DNA of 64,000 bases. Origin: Herbiconiux gentiana (GTDB lineage Bacteria; Actinomycetota; Actinomycetes; Actinomycetales; Microbacteriaceae). Below are positions 45,570-57,598 of this stretch, piece by piece. The position numbers and the translations under genes are program-made. Location: positions 62,001 through 126,000 of the forward strand of contig NZ_JANTEZ010000002.1 of the NCBI RefSeq assembly GCF_024978135.1, written 5' to 3'. Each line of letters starts with the position of its first letter. Position 1 is the stretch's first letter. The notes beneath the pieces are model-generated. The model searched no databases. It was given only the letters and a program-made list of their open reading frames with translations, and was not told where the DNA came from.

Positions 45570-46052
45570 ATGACAGAGAAAAGCGACGTCGAGACCCTCG
45601 CCGGTCTCGTGAAGGATTTCCGGTTCGCGATGCTGACGACGGTCGACGACCAGGGTCGTCTGGTCGCGCATCCGCTCACCGTTCAGGAGGCCGAGTTCGA
45701 CGGCGACCTCTGGTTCATCGTGGGCGCCCATGCCTCGGCTCTGCAGAACCTGCAGGTGAACCCCACCGCCGGCGTCACGCTCAGCTCGAACGACAGCTGG
45801 GTCTCGCTCACCGGCACCGCCGCGGAAGTGGCCGACCAGGCGAAGGTGAAGGAGCTGTGGAGCTCCACGCTCGAGGCCTGGTTCCCCGAGGGCCCCGACG
45901 ACCCCGAGGTGCGGCTGCTGAAGTTCAGCGCCGACGGCGCCGAGTACTGGGACAGCCCCGGCGGACGGGTCGCCACCCTGTTCAGCTTCGTCAAATCGAA
46001 GGTGACGGGCGAGCCCTACGAGGGCGGCGACAACGCCAAGCTCGACCTCTAG
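45570..46052 (+). CDS. Pyridoxamine 5'-phosphate oxidase-like general stress protein
   Basis: The 160-residue product has the split-barrel flavin-binding pattern of general stress protein 26: RFAMLTTVDDQGRLVAHPLT, FDGDLWFIVGAHASAL, VTLSSNDSWVSLTGTA, and a late EYWDSPGGRVATLFSFV helix. It probably binds FMN or F420 and acts in stress; true PNP oxidase activity is unlikely. A TACGGT box 7 nt before the ATG and lack of a Shine-Dalgarno sequence indicate a leaderless start. Two tiny acidic genes follow downstream. Confidence 0.92.
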   Translation: MTEKSDVETLAGLVKDFRFAMLTTVDDQGRLVAHPLTVQEAEFDGDLWFIVGAHASALQNLQVNPTAGVTLSSNDSWVSLTGTAAEVADQAKVKELWSSTLEAWFPEGPDDPEVRLLKFSADGAEYWDSPGGRVATLFSFVKSKVTGEPYEGGDNAKLDL

Positions 46053-46111
46053 ACCGCACCATCTCCAGACCACCACATGAACCGCAGCACCGAACAGTAG
46101 GGAGATCGACG

Positions 46112-46294
46112 ATGACCGCGAAAGACGGATCCACCGACGTGAGCGAGTCCGAGAAGGAGCGCACGGAGGACCTGCCCGACGGCTCGAGCTCCGACGGCAG
46201 CACCTCCGAGCCCGGCGAGGACACGGTCTCGGGCGGCGGCGCCCAGGACAGCGGGAACCAGGACGACAGCAGCACCCAGGGAGGCACCGAATGA
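46112..46294 (+). CDS. Tiny acidic disordered protein A
   Basis: The 60-residue product is Ser/Gly/Asp/Glu-rich and probably disordered (MTAKDGSTDVSESEKERTED). GGGAG lies 7 nt before the ATG. The stop overlaps the ATG of the next gene as ATGA. It is comparable with short acidic stress-related proteins often seen beside PPOX-type genes. No function is known. Confidence 0.6.
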   Translation: MTAKDGSTDVSESEKERTEDLPDGSSSDGSTSEPGEDTVSGGGAQDSGNQDDSSTQGGTE

Positions 46295-46413
46295 CCGACG
46301 CGAAGCCCGGCACCGAGCCCGAGATCGACACCGACGTGCCCGACCCCACCACGGTCGACCCCGACACGGGAACCGAGCCCGGTGGGGCGCCGGTGGAGAA
46401 CCCCTCGGGCTGA
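46291..46413 (+). CDS. Tiny acidic disordered protein B
   Basis: The 40-residue product (MTDAKPGTEPEIDTDVPDP onward) is acidic, Pro/Thr/Gly-rich and disordered, similar in style to the preceding 60-residue protein. Its ATG overlaps that gene's stop, so it is translationally coupled. It is short, and support comes from coupling and composition only. Confidence 0.5.
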   Translation: MTDAKPGTEPEIDTDVPDPTTVDPDTGTEPGGAPVENPSG

Positions 46414-46504
46414 TCCCCGCCTCTCCCCGGCAGGTCACGAATGTCAGGCCCGCGCACTACCATCGGTGGTGCGCGGGCCGGCGTGCTTCTCGAGAGGAGC
46501 ATCG

Positions 46505-46770
46505 TTGGCCGACTGGCACCCCGTTCAGACCCTGCACGCGAACTCGTGGATCTTTCCACGACCCGGCACGACCGAGCCGTTCGCCGAGATCAGGCACCTG
46601 CCGGTGAAGGTCGGTGAGCGCACGGTGTGGGCGTTCCGGGCCGTCAGCTGGCGGCGGCCGCGGCACCTGATCGGCGCCGGCTACTTCGGCACCCTGGAGG
46701 ACGCCGCTCGCGAGTGCCATCGAGTGGCACTCGCGAGCGCGGTTCCGAGCGTGCTCAACGAGCAGCGGCG

Positions 46771-46774
<4 letters not shown>
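46505..46774 (+). CDS. Small conserved-looking protein
   Basis: The 89-residue product starts at TTG 46505, with AGGAG 5 nt upstream supporting this rare start. It reads MADWHPVQTLHANSWIFPRPG and continues with a basic WAFRAVSWRRPRHLIGAGYF segment. I do not recognise the family. Its stop codon overlaps by 4 nt the stop of the convergent subtilase gene (CTAG shared). Confidence 0.68.
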
Positions 46775-51312
<4,538 letters not shown>

Positions 51313-51377
51313 GGGAACCCTTGATCGTTGGACGGCGTTCGGTCGTCCCATTCTGGGGAGGGCTCCCGCCCATGACT

Positions 51378-51393
51378 TGGCCTGACTAGGCCA
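51378..51393. other. Small palindrome in subtilase upstream region
   Basis: TGGCCTGACTAGGCCA is a perfect 6-bp stem with a 4-nt loop. It could be a terminator for the HTH gene upstream or a regulator site for the subtilase. Confidence 0.35.
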
Positions 51394-51450
51394 GTGGCCG
51401 CAGTCGGCCAGCGCCGGAAACGCGATCGTTACACGCCGGCGACGCCCCGT

Positions 51451-52470
51451 TCACAACCAGCCGCGTCGGCCGGCCTCGAGGCCCGCTTGGAACCGCGTCG
51501 CGGCCTCGAGCTCGGCCATCAGCTCCTGGCTGCGCCGGCGGAGGGTGCGCGGCGAGATCTGCAGCTGCCGGGCGATGGCGTCGTCCTTCATGCCGACCGC
51601 CATCAGGGCGAGCAGCGCCCGCTCCTCGGATGACGCTTCCCGGGTGCGGCCCGCTCCGGCCACCCTCCCCCGCGGCACGGCCTCGCCGGCCTCCACCTGC
51701 GCGCGCGACTCGGCGAGCGGCAGCGACCGGGCCCAGTGGAACTCGAACAGCTGGTGCAGGGCGTCGATCAGCGGGGCCGAGGAGGTGACGAGGGCCGAGA
51801 TGCGGCCGGGCTCCAGCGTCAGCGAGACCAGCGCGGCCCGCCGGTCGACGATGGCGAGCTTCACCGGCAGCTGGGGGGCGATCCGCGCCTCCTCCCCCTG
51901 CTCGGCGAGCTCGGCCACCTCCTCCCAGGTGGTGCCGTCGTCGAAACTCTCGACCGTGTAGATCGCGCGCCAGCCGACTCCGCGACCGAGCGCGCTCGCC
52001 TCGACCGGATCGAGCGACGCCGAGACGTAGGGCGGCCGGTCGAAGGCCAGGAACTCGGTGCGCGCCTCGTGCTGCAGCCGGGTGTACCAGGCGGCCACCG
52101 CGTCGGCGTCGGCGAGGATCGTGGTCTGGGTCTGGTCGACGCCGCTCGGCGGCACCCGCTCGAAGATCTCCACCAGACGGGGCAGTGCCTCGCGGATGCG
52201 CAGCACCTGGTCGCCCATCCGGTCCGCGATGGCGCGGAGCGAGTAGCCCGGGTCGACCGCGGTGTACTCGCGCTCGGCGCCCTCCAGGCGCGACGCCAGA
52301 CCGAGCTCGCGCAGCCCCTCCAGGATGGCGGAGGCCGCGGGCAGGCCGAGACCGAACCGCTCGGCGGTGCGGGCGGCACTCCCCTTGCCCTGCGCCAGCA
52401 GCTCGAGGTAGACCCGTTCGCTCAGCGGATCGAGGCCGGCGACGTCGAGCAGCGGCGCGTCGTCAGGCAC
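51451..52470 (-). CDS. Helix-turn-helix regulator with TrmB-like and C-terminal LuxR-like domains
   Basis: The 339-residue protein has an N-terminal winged helix of TrmB type (LSERVYLELLAQGKGSAART, LPAASAILEGLRELGLASRLEG), a middle sensing region, and a C-terminal LuxR-like helix-turn-helix (EERALLALMAVGMKDDAIAR, QLQISPRTLRRRSQELMA). It overlaps the TetR gene by 8 nt on the same strand and sits upstream of the subtilase, so it may regulate it. A conserved layout of this kind is common in Streptomyces and relatives. Confidence 0.85.
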   Translation of the reverse strand: MPDDAPLLDVAGLDPLSERVYLELLAQGKGSAARTAERFGLGLPAASAILEGLRELGLASRLEGAEREYTAVDPGYSLRAIADRMGDQVLRIREALPRLVEIFERVPPSGVDQTQTTILADADAVAAWYTRLQHEARTEFLAFDRPPYVSASLDPVEASALGRGVGWRAIYTVESFDDGTTWEEVAELAEQGEEARIAPQLPVKLAIVDRRAALVSLTLEPGRISALVTSSAPLIDALHQLFEFHWARSLPLAESRAQVEAGEAVPRGRVAGAGRTREASSEERALLALMAVGMKDDAIARQLQISPRTLRRRSQELMAELEAATRFQAGLEAGRRGWL

Positions 52471-53308
52471 GGTCGCGCAGCGCCGCGATGACGGCGGCGG
52501 CGGCGTAGTCGGGGTCGGGCTCGAGGAAGCGCTCGAAGACTGCGAGCAGGGCGAGGGCCGGCAGCGCCCAGTCGGGGTCGTCGGAGCTGGTGGTCGCGGG
52601 GCCCCGGTAGCGCGCGTCGACGATCCCGGGGTTGCCGAGGTGCCGGAGCCCTAGGCCCTCGACGACCGCCGAGATCACGGTGGCGTAGGGGCGGTAGTCG
52701 CCCTCCCACTCCTCCTTCAGGCGGTAGCCGAGCACCTGCGAGAACTGGCGGTGGAACTCGGCCATGTGCTCGACGAACTCGGCGCTGCCCGAGAGCAGCG
52801 CGCGCTCGATCTCGATGCGCGCGGGCCAGTCGAGGTGGCTGAGCAGCGTGGCCGACAGTCCGACGTAGGACTGCCACGACACCGACTCGATCACGGCGCG
52901 GAAATTGTGCTCGAGGGCCACCCGGATGACCTCGTACAGCACCTGCTGGCGCTCCCGGGCATCCGACAACCGGTCGATGTTCGCCAGCAGGATGCGCTCG
53001 CTGAGGGCGAGCGTCTCGTCGTCGGTGAGCTTGTTCGAGGTCTCGCGGGCGATCTCGATCAGGAGCTCGGTGACGAAGGCCTCCTTGGAGTCCCAGAGCC
53101 GGTAGGTCGAGCTGCGCGGAACACCGGCCTCACGGATGAGGTCGTCCATCACGAGGTGCTCGAAGCCGATCGTCAGTCCGATGCCCTCCACGCGCTCCAT
53201 CGCCACGTCGAGCACCCGCCGGCGCACCTCGGCCGCCGGGATGCGCGAACGGGGCCGGTGCGAGTCGGGCTCGCCCCCCATGCGGGCGCCGTCGACGACT
53301 TCGGTCAC
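52463..53308 (-). CDS. TetR/AcrR-family regulator
   Basis: The 281-residue protein has a TetR helix-turn-helix in its first 80 residues: RRRVLDVAMERVEGIGL, VMDDLIREAGVPRSSTYRLWDSKEAFVTELL. The long C-terminal region (about 200 residues) is the ligand domain. The GTG at 53308 has GGGGG 6 nt upstream. Its 3' end overlaps the downstream HTH gene by 8 nt, and it is divergent from the first MarR gene across 135 nt, which suggests mutual regulation across the shared region. Confidence 0.93.
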   Translation of the reverse strand: MTEVVDGARMGGEPDSHRPRSRIPAAEVRRRVLDVAMERVEGIGLTIGFEHLVMDDLIREAGVPRSSTYRLWDSKEAFVTELLIEIARETSNKLTDDETLALSERILLANIDRLSDARERQQVLYEVIRVALEHNFRAVIESVSWQSYVGLSATLLSHLDWPARIEIERALLSGSAEFVEHMAEFHRQFSQVLGYRLKEEWEGDYRPYATVISAVVEGLGLRHLGNPGIVDARYRGPATTSSDDPDWALPALALLAVFERFLEPDPDYAAAAVIAALRDRA

Positions 53309-53431
53309 TCGTAACCCCCGGGTCAGGTCGTGGGCTCAGGCGGCGAGCCGATTCGTGAGCACCAGAGTAGTGACAAACCGGCCAGCGGGTGGTATTCGCA
53401 GATCTTTAGCCCGTCTAGTAAAGAGTTGGAC

Positions 53432-53437
53432 TATGTT
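53432..53437 (+). promoter_or_regulatory. -10 box of first MarR gene
   Basis: TATGTT ends 6 nt before ATG 53444. Confidence 0.6.
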
Positions 53438-53443
53438 TGAGGG

Positions 53444-53971
53444 ATGACCACGAATCGACCCGATTCGGATCCGCACTACTGGTACGGAGACGACGCCGAG
53501 CGCGACAGGAGCATCGCCGTCCTCGAGGCGATGCGCACCTTCCGCTCCGCCGAGTCCGCCATGCGCAGGCGGTCGCAGGAGTCCATGAACATGGGCGAGA
53601 ACGACCTGATCGCCATGCGGTACCTCCTCCGCGCGACCGAACAGGGAAAGACCGTGGGCCCCAAAGAGCTCGCGCAGTACCTCGGGATCACCAGTGCTTC
53701 CATCACGGTGCTGCTCGACCGGCTCGAGAAGAACGGTCACATCCACCGCGAGCCCAGCCCGTTCGACCGCCGGGCGCTCATCATCGTGCCGACCATCCCC
53801 AAAGACGCGATCGAAGCGGCGACCCTCGGCGACGTGCGCCCCGAACTCATCGACGTCGTCGAGCGGCTGAGTTCCGACGAGGTGCGCATCATCGTCGACT
53901 TCCTCACCGAGATGCGGGAGGCCGTCGACCAGGTCGACAATCACCAGGCCGACCGCGACGACCGCGCCTGA
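53444..53971 (+). CDS. MarR-family regulator, copy 1
   Basis: The 175-residue protein has a MarR winged helix: GENDLIAMRYLLRATEQGKT, VGPKELAQYLGITSASITVLLDRLEKNGHI and the wing residues REPSPFDRRALIIVPT with the DRR motif. A TATGTT box 6 nt upstream suggests a leaderless message. A paralogue follows 23 nt downstream, and a TetR-family gene is divergent. Both MarR copies share the GENDL--LRYLL entry motif. Confidence 0.92.
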   Translation: MTTNRPDSDPHYWYGDDAERDRSIAVLEAMRTFRSAESAMRRRSQESMNMGENDLIAMRYLLRATEQGKTVGPKELAQYLGITSASITVLLDRLEKNGHIHREPSPFDRRALIIVPTIPKDAIEAATLGDVRPELIDVVERLSSDEVRIIVDFLTEMREAVDQVDNHQADRDDRA

Positions 53972-53982
53972 CGCCGCGTCGA

Positions 53983-53988
53983 TATCGT
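53983..53988 (+). promoter_or_regulatory. -10 box of second MarR gene
   Basis: TATCGT ends 6 nt before GTG 53995, inside the 23-nt gap between the two MarR genes. Confidence 0.6.
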
Positions 53989-53994
53989 TAATCC

Positions 53995-54456
53995 GTGCCG
54001 AAGAATTACGAGGTCATCGCCGAACTGAGGGCCTACCGGCTCGCCGAGGAGGCCATGCGGCGTCGCACTCGCGAGTCGATGAAGATGGGCGAGAACGACC
54101 TCACCGCCCTGCGCTACCTGCTGAAGGCCCAGGGCGAGGGTCGGCTCGTCACGCCCGGCATGCTGGCCGATCACCTCGACATGAAGTCGGCCTCGGTGAC
54201 GGTCATGCTCGACCGGCTCACCAAGTCGGGCCATCTCTCGCGCATGCCGCACCCGAACGACCGTCGCAGCCTCGCGGTCGTCGCGACCCCGGGCTCCGAC
54301 GACGAGGTGCGCGAGACCCTCGGCGCGATGCACTCCCGCATGATGGCGGTGGCCCGTCGGCTCGACGCCACCCAGGCCGAGGTGCTGCACCGCTTCCTGC
54401 ACAGCATGAGCGACGCCCTCGAGGTCACCCTCGACGAGGCGCCGCAGCCCGGCTGA
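53995..54456 (+). CDS. MarR-family regulator, copy 2
   Basis: The 153-residue protein repeats the pattern of copy 1: GENDLTALRYLLKAQGEGRL, VTPGMLADHLDMKSASVTVMLDRLTKSGHL, and wing RMPHPNDRRSLAVVATPG. It has its own leaderless promoter box (TATCGT, 6 nt upstream of GTG 53995). The two are tandem duplicates that have diverged; both keep the DRR wing motif. Confidence 0.92.
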   Translation: MPKNYEVIAELRAYRLAEEAMRRRTRESMKMGENDLTALRYLLKAQGEGRLVTPGMLADHLDMKSASVTVMLDRLTKSGHLSRMPHPNDRRSLAVVATPGSDDEVRETLGAMHSRMMAVARRLDATQAEVLHRFLHSMSDALEVTLDEAPQPG

Positions 54457-54464
54457 CAGCCCGC

Positions 54465-55634
54465 CTACGACGCCAGGCGCTGCAGATCGAAGTGCAGCAG
54501 CAGCTCGTCCCCCGCCACCTCGTCGGAGGCGGTGCTCATCATCAGCCGCATCATGCGGATGAACGGGAGCACCTCGGCGCGCAGGCTCCGCACGTCGGCG
54601 CTGGAGCAGCGGATGATGCCGAAGCGGTCCTCCTCGCCCTCCAGCAGTTCGAGCACCAGGGTGCCGGGGGTGCGCCGCGGCGACTGGTTGAGCTCCCGGA
54701 GCACGGCGCGGATGGTCGCCCGGTCGTCCTCGTGCATGCGGAGCGACAGTTCCGCCTCGTCGATGAAGACGTCGACCTGGTCGCCGAGCGAGTCGGCGGG
54801 CCGGGAGCCGTCCACCGCGGCCTGCAGCCGGGCGGTCAGCTCGGCCGCGCGCAGGCGGTCGTCGACCGTCAGCTCGCCGGCCATCCGCAACCGGGCGAGG
54901 AAGGGCACGACCTCCTCGCGCAGGGGCCCGATCGAGCCGACTCCGTCGTCGTCGATGAACCGCTGACGCTGGGCGTCGAACTGCCGGTCCCTGGCCTCGG
55001 CCTGCGCAAGGCGCTCGGCGTAGATGCCCGCCAGCAGCACCCGCGCGTAGCCCATCGCCCCGAGGCCGAGCGCCAGCACGGGCGCGACCGCCACCAGCAC
55101 GATCACCGCGATGGGCACGGGCGTGAGCGGACTGAAGAACACGTGCAGCAGCGACAGCACGGTCACCAGCGCCGTCGAGATACCGGTGTACAGCCCCAGC
55201 TCGGCAGCCGTGCGGAAGGGTGCCGCCGCCATCAGGGCGAGAGCCAGCGTCAGCAGCCCCCAGTCGTCGCGCACCAGCAGGTTGCTGCCGAGCGAACCGA
55301 GCGAGTTGAGCACCGTGGCCACCGCGAGCAGGGCGAAGACCGTCGCGAAGCGGTCGGTCGAGACCCCCACGGTGAAGTCGAAGGCCGAGCGGATGAACCA
55401 GCCGAAGCCGGCGGCGAGCGCCACCAGCGCCCCGATGGCCAGCGGCCACGACGAGGTCTGCGCGGCGGTCGTCACCGTGAGCGCCACGGCGGAGACCAGG
55501 CACACGGTCGCCACCACGATCAGGAAGCCGCGCGCGCTGATGGCGGCCAGCGGGTCGAAATCGAGGGCGGTGGTTCCCCGCGGGGCGCGCACCGAGCCCA
55601 GCGGCACCGAGCGGCTCGGGGTGCGGGCGCTCAC
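54465..55634 (-). CDS. Histidine-kinase-like membrane protein lacking a catalytic domain
   Basis: The 389-residue protein from GTG 55634 has about six to seven membrane helices (about 30-210) and a cytoplasmic helical region with PLREEVVPFLARLRMAGELT, DRLRAAELTARLQAAVD and a repetition near the end of the same PLR-EVLPF--MMRLM type. The RAAEL-A-L pattern resembles regions of actinobacterial sensor kinases, but no kinase H, N or G boxes are present. It overlaps the next gene's stop as GTGA and forms an operon with a degenerate histidine kinase and a response regulator, so it is probably a sensory subunit. Confidence 0.75.
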   Translation of the reverse strand: MSARTPSRSVPLGSVRAPRGTTALDFDPLAAISARGFLIVVATVCLVSAVALTVTTAAQTSSWPLAIGALVALAAGFGWFIRSAFDFTVGVSTDRFATVFALLAVATVLNSLGSLGSNLLVRDDWGLLTLALALMAAAPFRTAAELGLYTGISTALVTVLSLLHVFFSPLTPVPIAVIVLVAVAPVLALGLGAMGYARVLLAGIYAERLAQAEARDRQFDAQRQRFIDDDGVGSIGPLREEVVPFLARLRMAGELTVDDRLRAAELTARLQAAVDGSRPADSLGDQVDVFIDEAELSLRMHEDDRATIRAVLRELNQSPRRTPGTLVLELLEGEEDRFGIIRCSSADVRSLRAEVLPFIRMMRLMMSTASDEVAGDELLLHFDLQRLAS

Positions 55635-56839
55635 CGGGGGGCTCCCGGCACCGTCATGAACACCGCGGTGCCGGTTCCCGGCCGCGACCAGATCTGCACC
55701 GAACCGCCGGTCTCGACGATGCTGTCGACCACGGTGACCCGCAGGCCCACCGTCTCGTCGCCCGCGGCGTCCACGTCGAAGCCGACCCCCGCATCCGACA
55801 CCATCACACTGACCTCGGGTGCGCTGTAGTAGACGGCGATCTCGGCGTCGATCTGACCGGAGTGCCGTCGCACGTTCTCGAGGCACTCCGAGATGGCCCG
55901 CTCGAGGTTGCGCGCGTCGGCCGGCCGCACGCCGTTGATCACCTCGGTGTCGCCGGTCACGCGGATGCGCAGCCCCTGCTGCTCGGCGGCCCGCACCACC
56001 GACACCAGCAGGGGCACCGAGGCGAGCGACCGGGAGGCCGAGGCCCCGATCTCGGGGCCCGAGAGCACGAGGCTGGTGTCGGCGAGATTCGCCAGGTCGC
56101 GGTCGAGCGACTGCAGCATGCGATCGCCGAGCGGGCCGGGCGGCGTGGCCGCCAGCGCGCGCAGATCGGTCAGCACGGTGTCGCCGACCCAGGCCGCCGC
56201 CCTCGCCGTGAACCGGGCCTCGGCCAGGTGGCGCTCCTCGGCGAGCGCCGAGTCGAGCATCTGCGCGGTGCCGCGCGCCGCCTCCCGCCGGCCGATCCAG
56301 AGCGCGGTGACGAACAGCACGAGGGCGAGCCAGGAGGCCAGCACCGGCACGTCGAGGGCGAGCCGCATGCCCTGCTGCCAGGCCACGAGCTGCACGAGCC
56401 CCGGGCCGACGAGGAGGGCGAGCGTGCCGAGCACGAGCGAGCGGGCGAGCGACCTGGCCGCGATGCCGACGACGAGGATCGCGAACTCGGGCATCGACAG
56501 CAGCACGAAATCGCTGGTCGGGGCGGCCGCGGTGCCCGCGTCGGCCACCGACACCCCGGCCACCACGAAGGCGTAGAGGGCGAGGCCGAGACCGGCCGCG
56601 ACCGTGTACAGCACCGCGCGCACCTGCGACCCGGTGCGCAGGGCGGCGACCACGGCGAACCCGGTGACCACGAGGCCGGCGATGCCGACCACGATGTCGG
56701 CGCGGCCGGTCACCGGGATGAAGGCCGTCACGATCAGCGCGGTGGCCGCGAGGAACACCACCGCCAGCCAGCTGCCCGCGGTGGCGAGCGCACGGCTCGT
56801 GCTCCGGCCGTCGACGTCGGCCGCGATCTGGAGCGTCAT
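55631..56839 (-). CDS. Histidine kinase with substituted phosphoacceptor
   Basis: The 402-residue protein has about six membrane helices (about 22-180) and a C-terminal GHKL ATPase region with an N box AISECLENVRRHSG and G box MVSDAGVGFD. In related kinases the phosphoacceptor lies in an HDTVL motif after the last helix; here the corresponding stretch reads VGDTVLTDL, with Gly219 in place of His. It overlaps the gene at 54465 as GTGA and lies 7 nt after the response regulator gene. It could act as a phosphatase, an ATP-dependent partner or a scaffold. Confidence 0.85.
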   Translation of the reverse strand: MTLQIAADVDGRSTSRALATAGSWLAVVFLAATALIVTAFIPVTGRADIVVGIAGLVVTGFAVVAALRTGSQVRAVLYTVAAGLGLALYAFVVAGVSVADAGTAAAPTSDFVLLSMPEFAILVVGIAARSLARSLVLGTLALLVGPGLVQLVAWQQGMRLALDVPVLASWLALVLFVTALWIGRREAARGTAQMLDSALAEERHLAEARFTARAAAWVGDTVLTDLRALAATPPGPLGDRMLQSLDRDLANLADTSLVLSGPEIGASASRSLASVPLLVSVVRAAEQQGLRIRVTGDTEVINGVRPADARNLERAISECLENVRRHSGQIDAEIAVYYSAPEVSVMVSDAGVGFDVDAAGDETVGLRVTVVDSIVETGGSVQIWSRPGTGTAVFMTVPGAPR

Positions 56840-56846
56840 CGCGCGG

Positions 56847-57506
56847 TCACGCGAGGTAGCCGTCTTCGGCGGCGCGCAGCATCAGATCCTGCTTGCGCTC
56901 GGCCTGACGTCCCTCCGAGGCGTACTGCTCGCGCACCCGCTCCAGCGCGTTCTTGACGATCTGGATGTTCGTGCCGAGGATCATCGCCACCTCGACCGGA
57001 CTGTGCCCCGAGGCGTAGAGCCGCAGCGTCTCCTCCTCGTGCTCACTGAAGCGGATGCCCGGCGACGCGTCGCGCGTGGGGCGGGCTGCCTCGTCCCAGG
57101 CGACCGCCTCCGTCACCGCGCCGGCGCCTGGCCGCACGCCGAGCACGCGGCGCACCACGGCGAGCAGCTCGTCGGCCGGCTGCGACTTCGACACGAAAGC
57201 CGCGGCCCCGGCGGCCAGCACCCGGCGCACGTTGTCGGGGTTGTCGAGGGCGCTCAGCACGACGACCGAGGCGCCCACCGAGCGGCAGATGCGGATGCGC
57301 GCCTCGACCGAGATCGGCTCCTTCAGCTGCAGGTCCATCAGCACCACGTCGGGCGGGAAGGCGGGGTGCCTGGCCATGTCGACCCAGCCGGTGCTGTGGG
57401 CCACGACGTCGAGCTCGGGCGCGTTCTGGCGGAGCCAGCCGGTGAGGCTGTCGAGGATCAGCTCGTGGTCGTCGACGATGCCGACCGTATGCACCCTGCC
57501 GTCCAT
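56847..57506 (-). CDS. LuxR-family response regulator
   Basis: The 219-residue protein has a receiver domain (VGIVDDHELILDSL, phosphoacceptor Asp58 in PPDVVLMDLQL, the late FVSKSQP lysine) and a C-terminal LuxR/FixJ-type helix-turn-helix (EETLRLYASGHSPVEVAMIL, TNIQIVKNALERVREQY). ATG 57506 is chosen because AGGGGTGG lies 7 nt upstream. It heads an operon with the substituted kinase and the kinase-like membrane protein. It is divergent from an intact histidine kinase, which may be its true donor. Confidence 0.93.
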   Translation of the reverse strand: MDGRVHTVGIVDDHELILDSLTGWLRQNAPELDVVAHSTGWVDMARHPAFPPDVVLMDLQLKEPISVEARIRICRSVGASVVVLSALDNPDNVRRVLAAGAAAFVSKSQPADELLAVVRRVLGVRPGAGAVTEAVAWDEAARPTRDASPGIRFSEHEEETLRLYASGHSPVEVAMILGTNIQIVKNALERVREQYASEGRQAERKQDLMLRAAEDGYLA

Positions 57507-57586
57507 GCCGTCACCACCCCTGACCCCTGATTCGATGCTACCCGGCACACGTTCGGGCAGTCCAATCCGGCGCGGGGACTTGCCTG

Positions 57587-57592
57587 TACCCT
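57587..57592 (+). promoter_or_regulatory. -10 box of histidine kinase gene
   Basis: TACCCT ends 6 nt before ATG 57599. Confidence 0.6.
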
Positions 57593-57598
57593 CAACTC

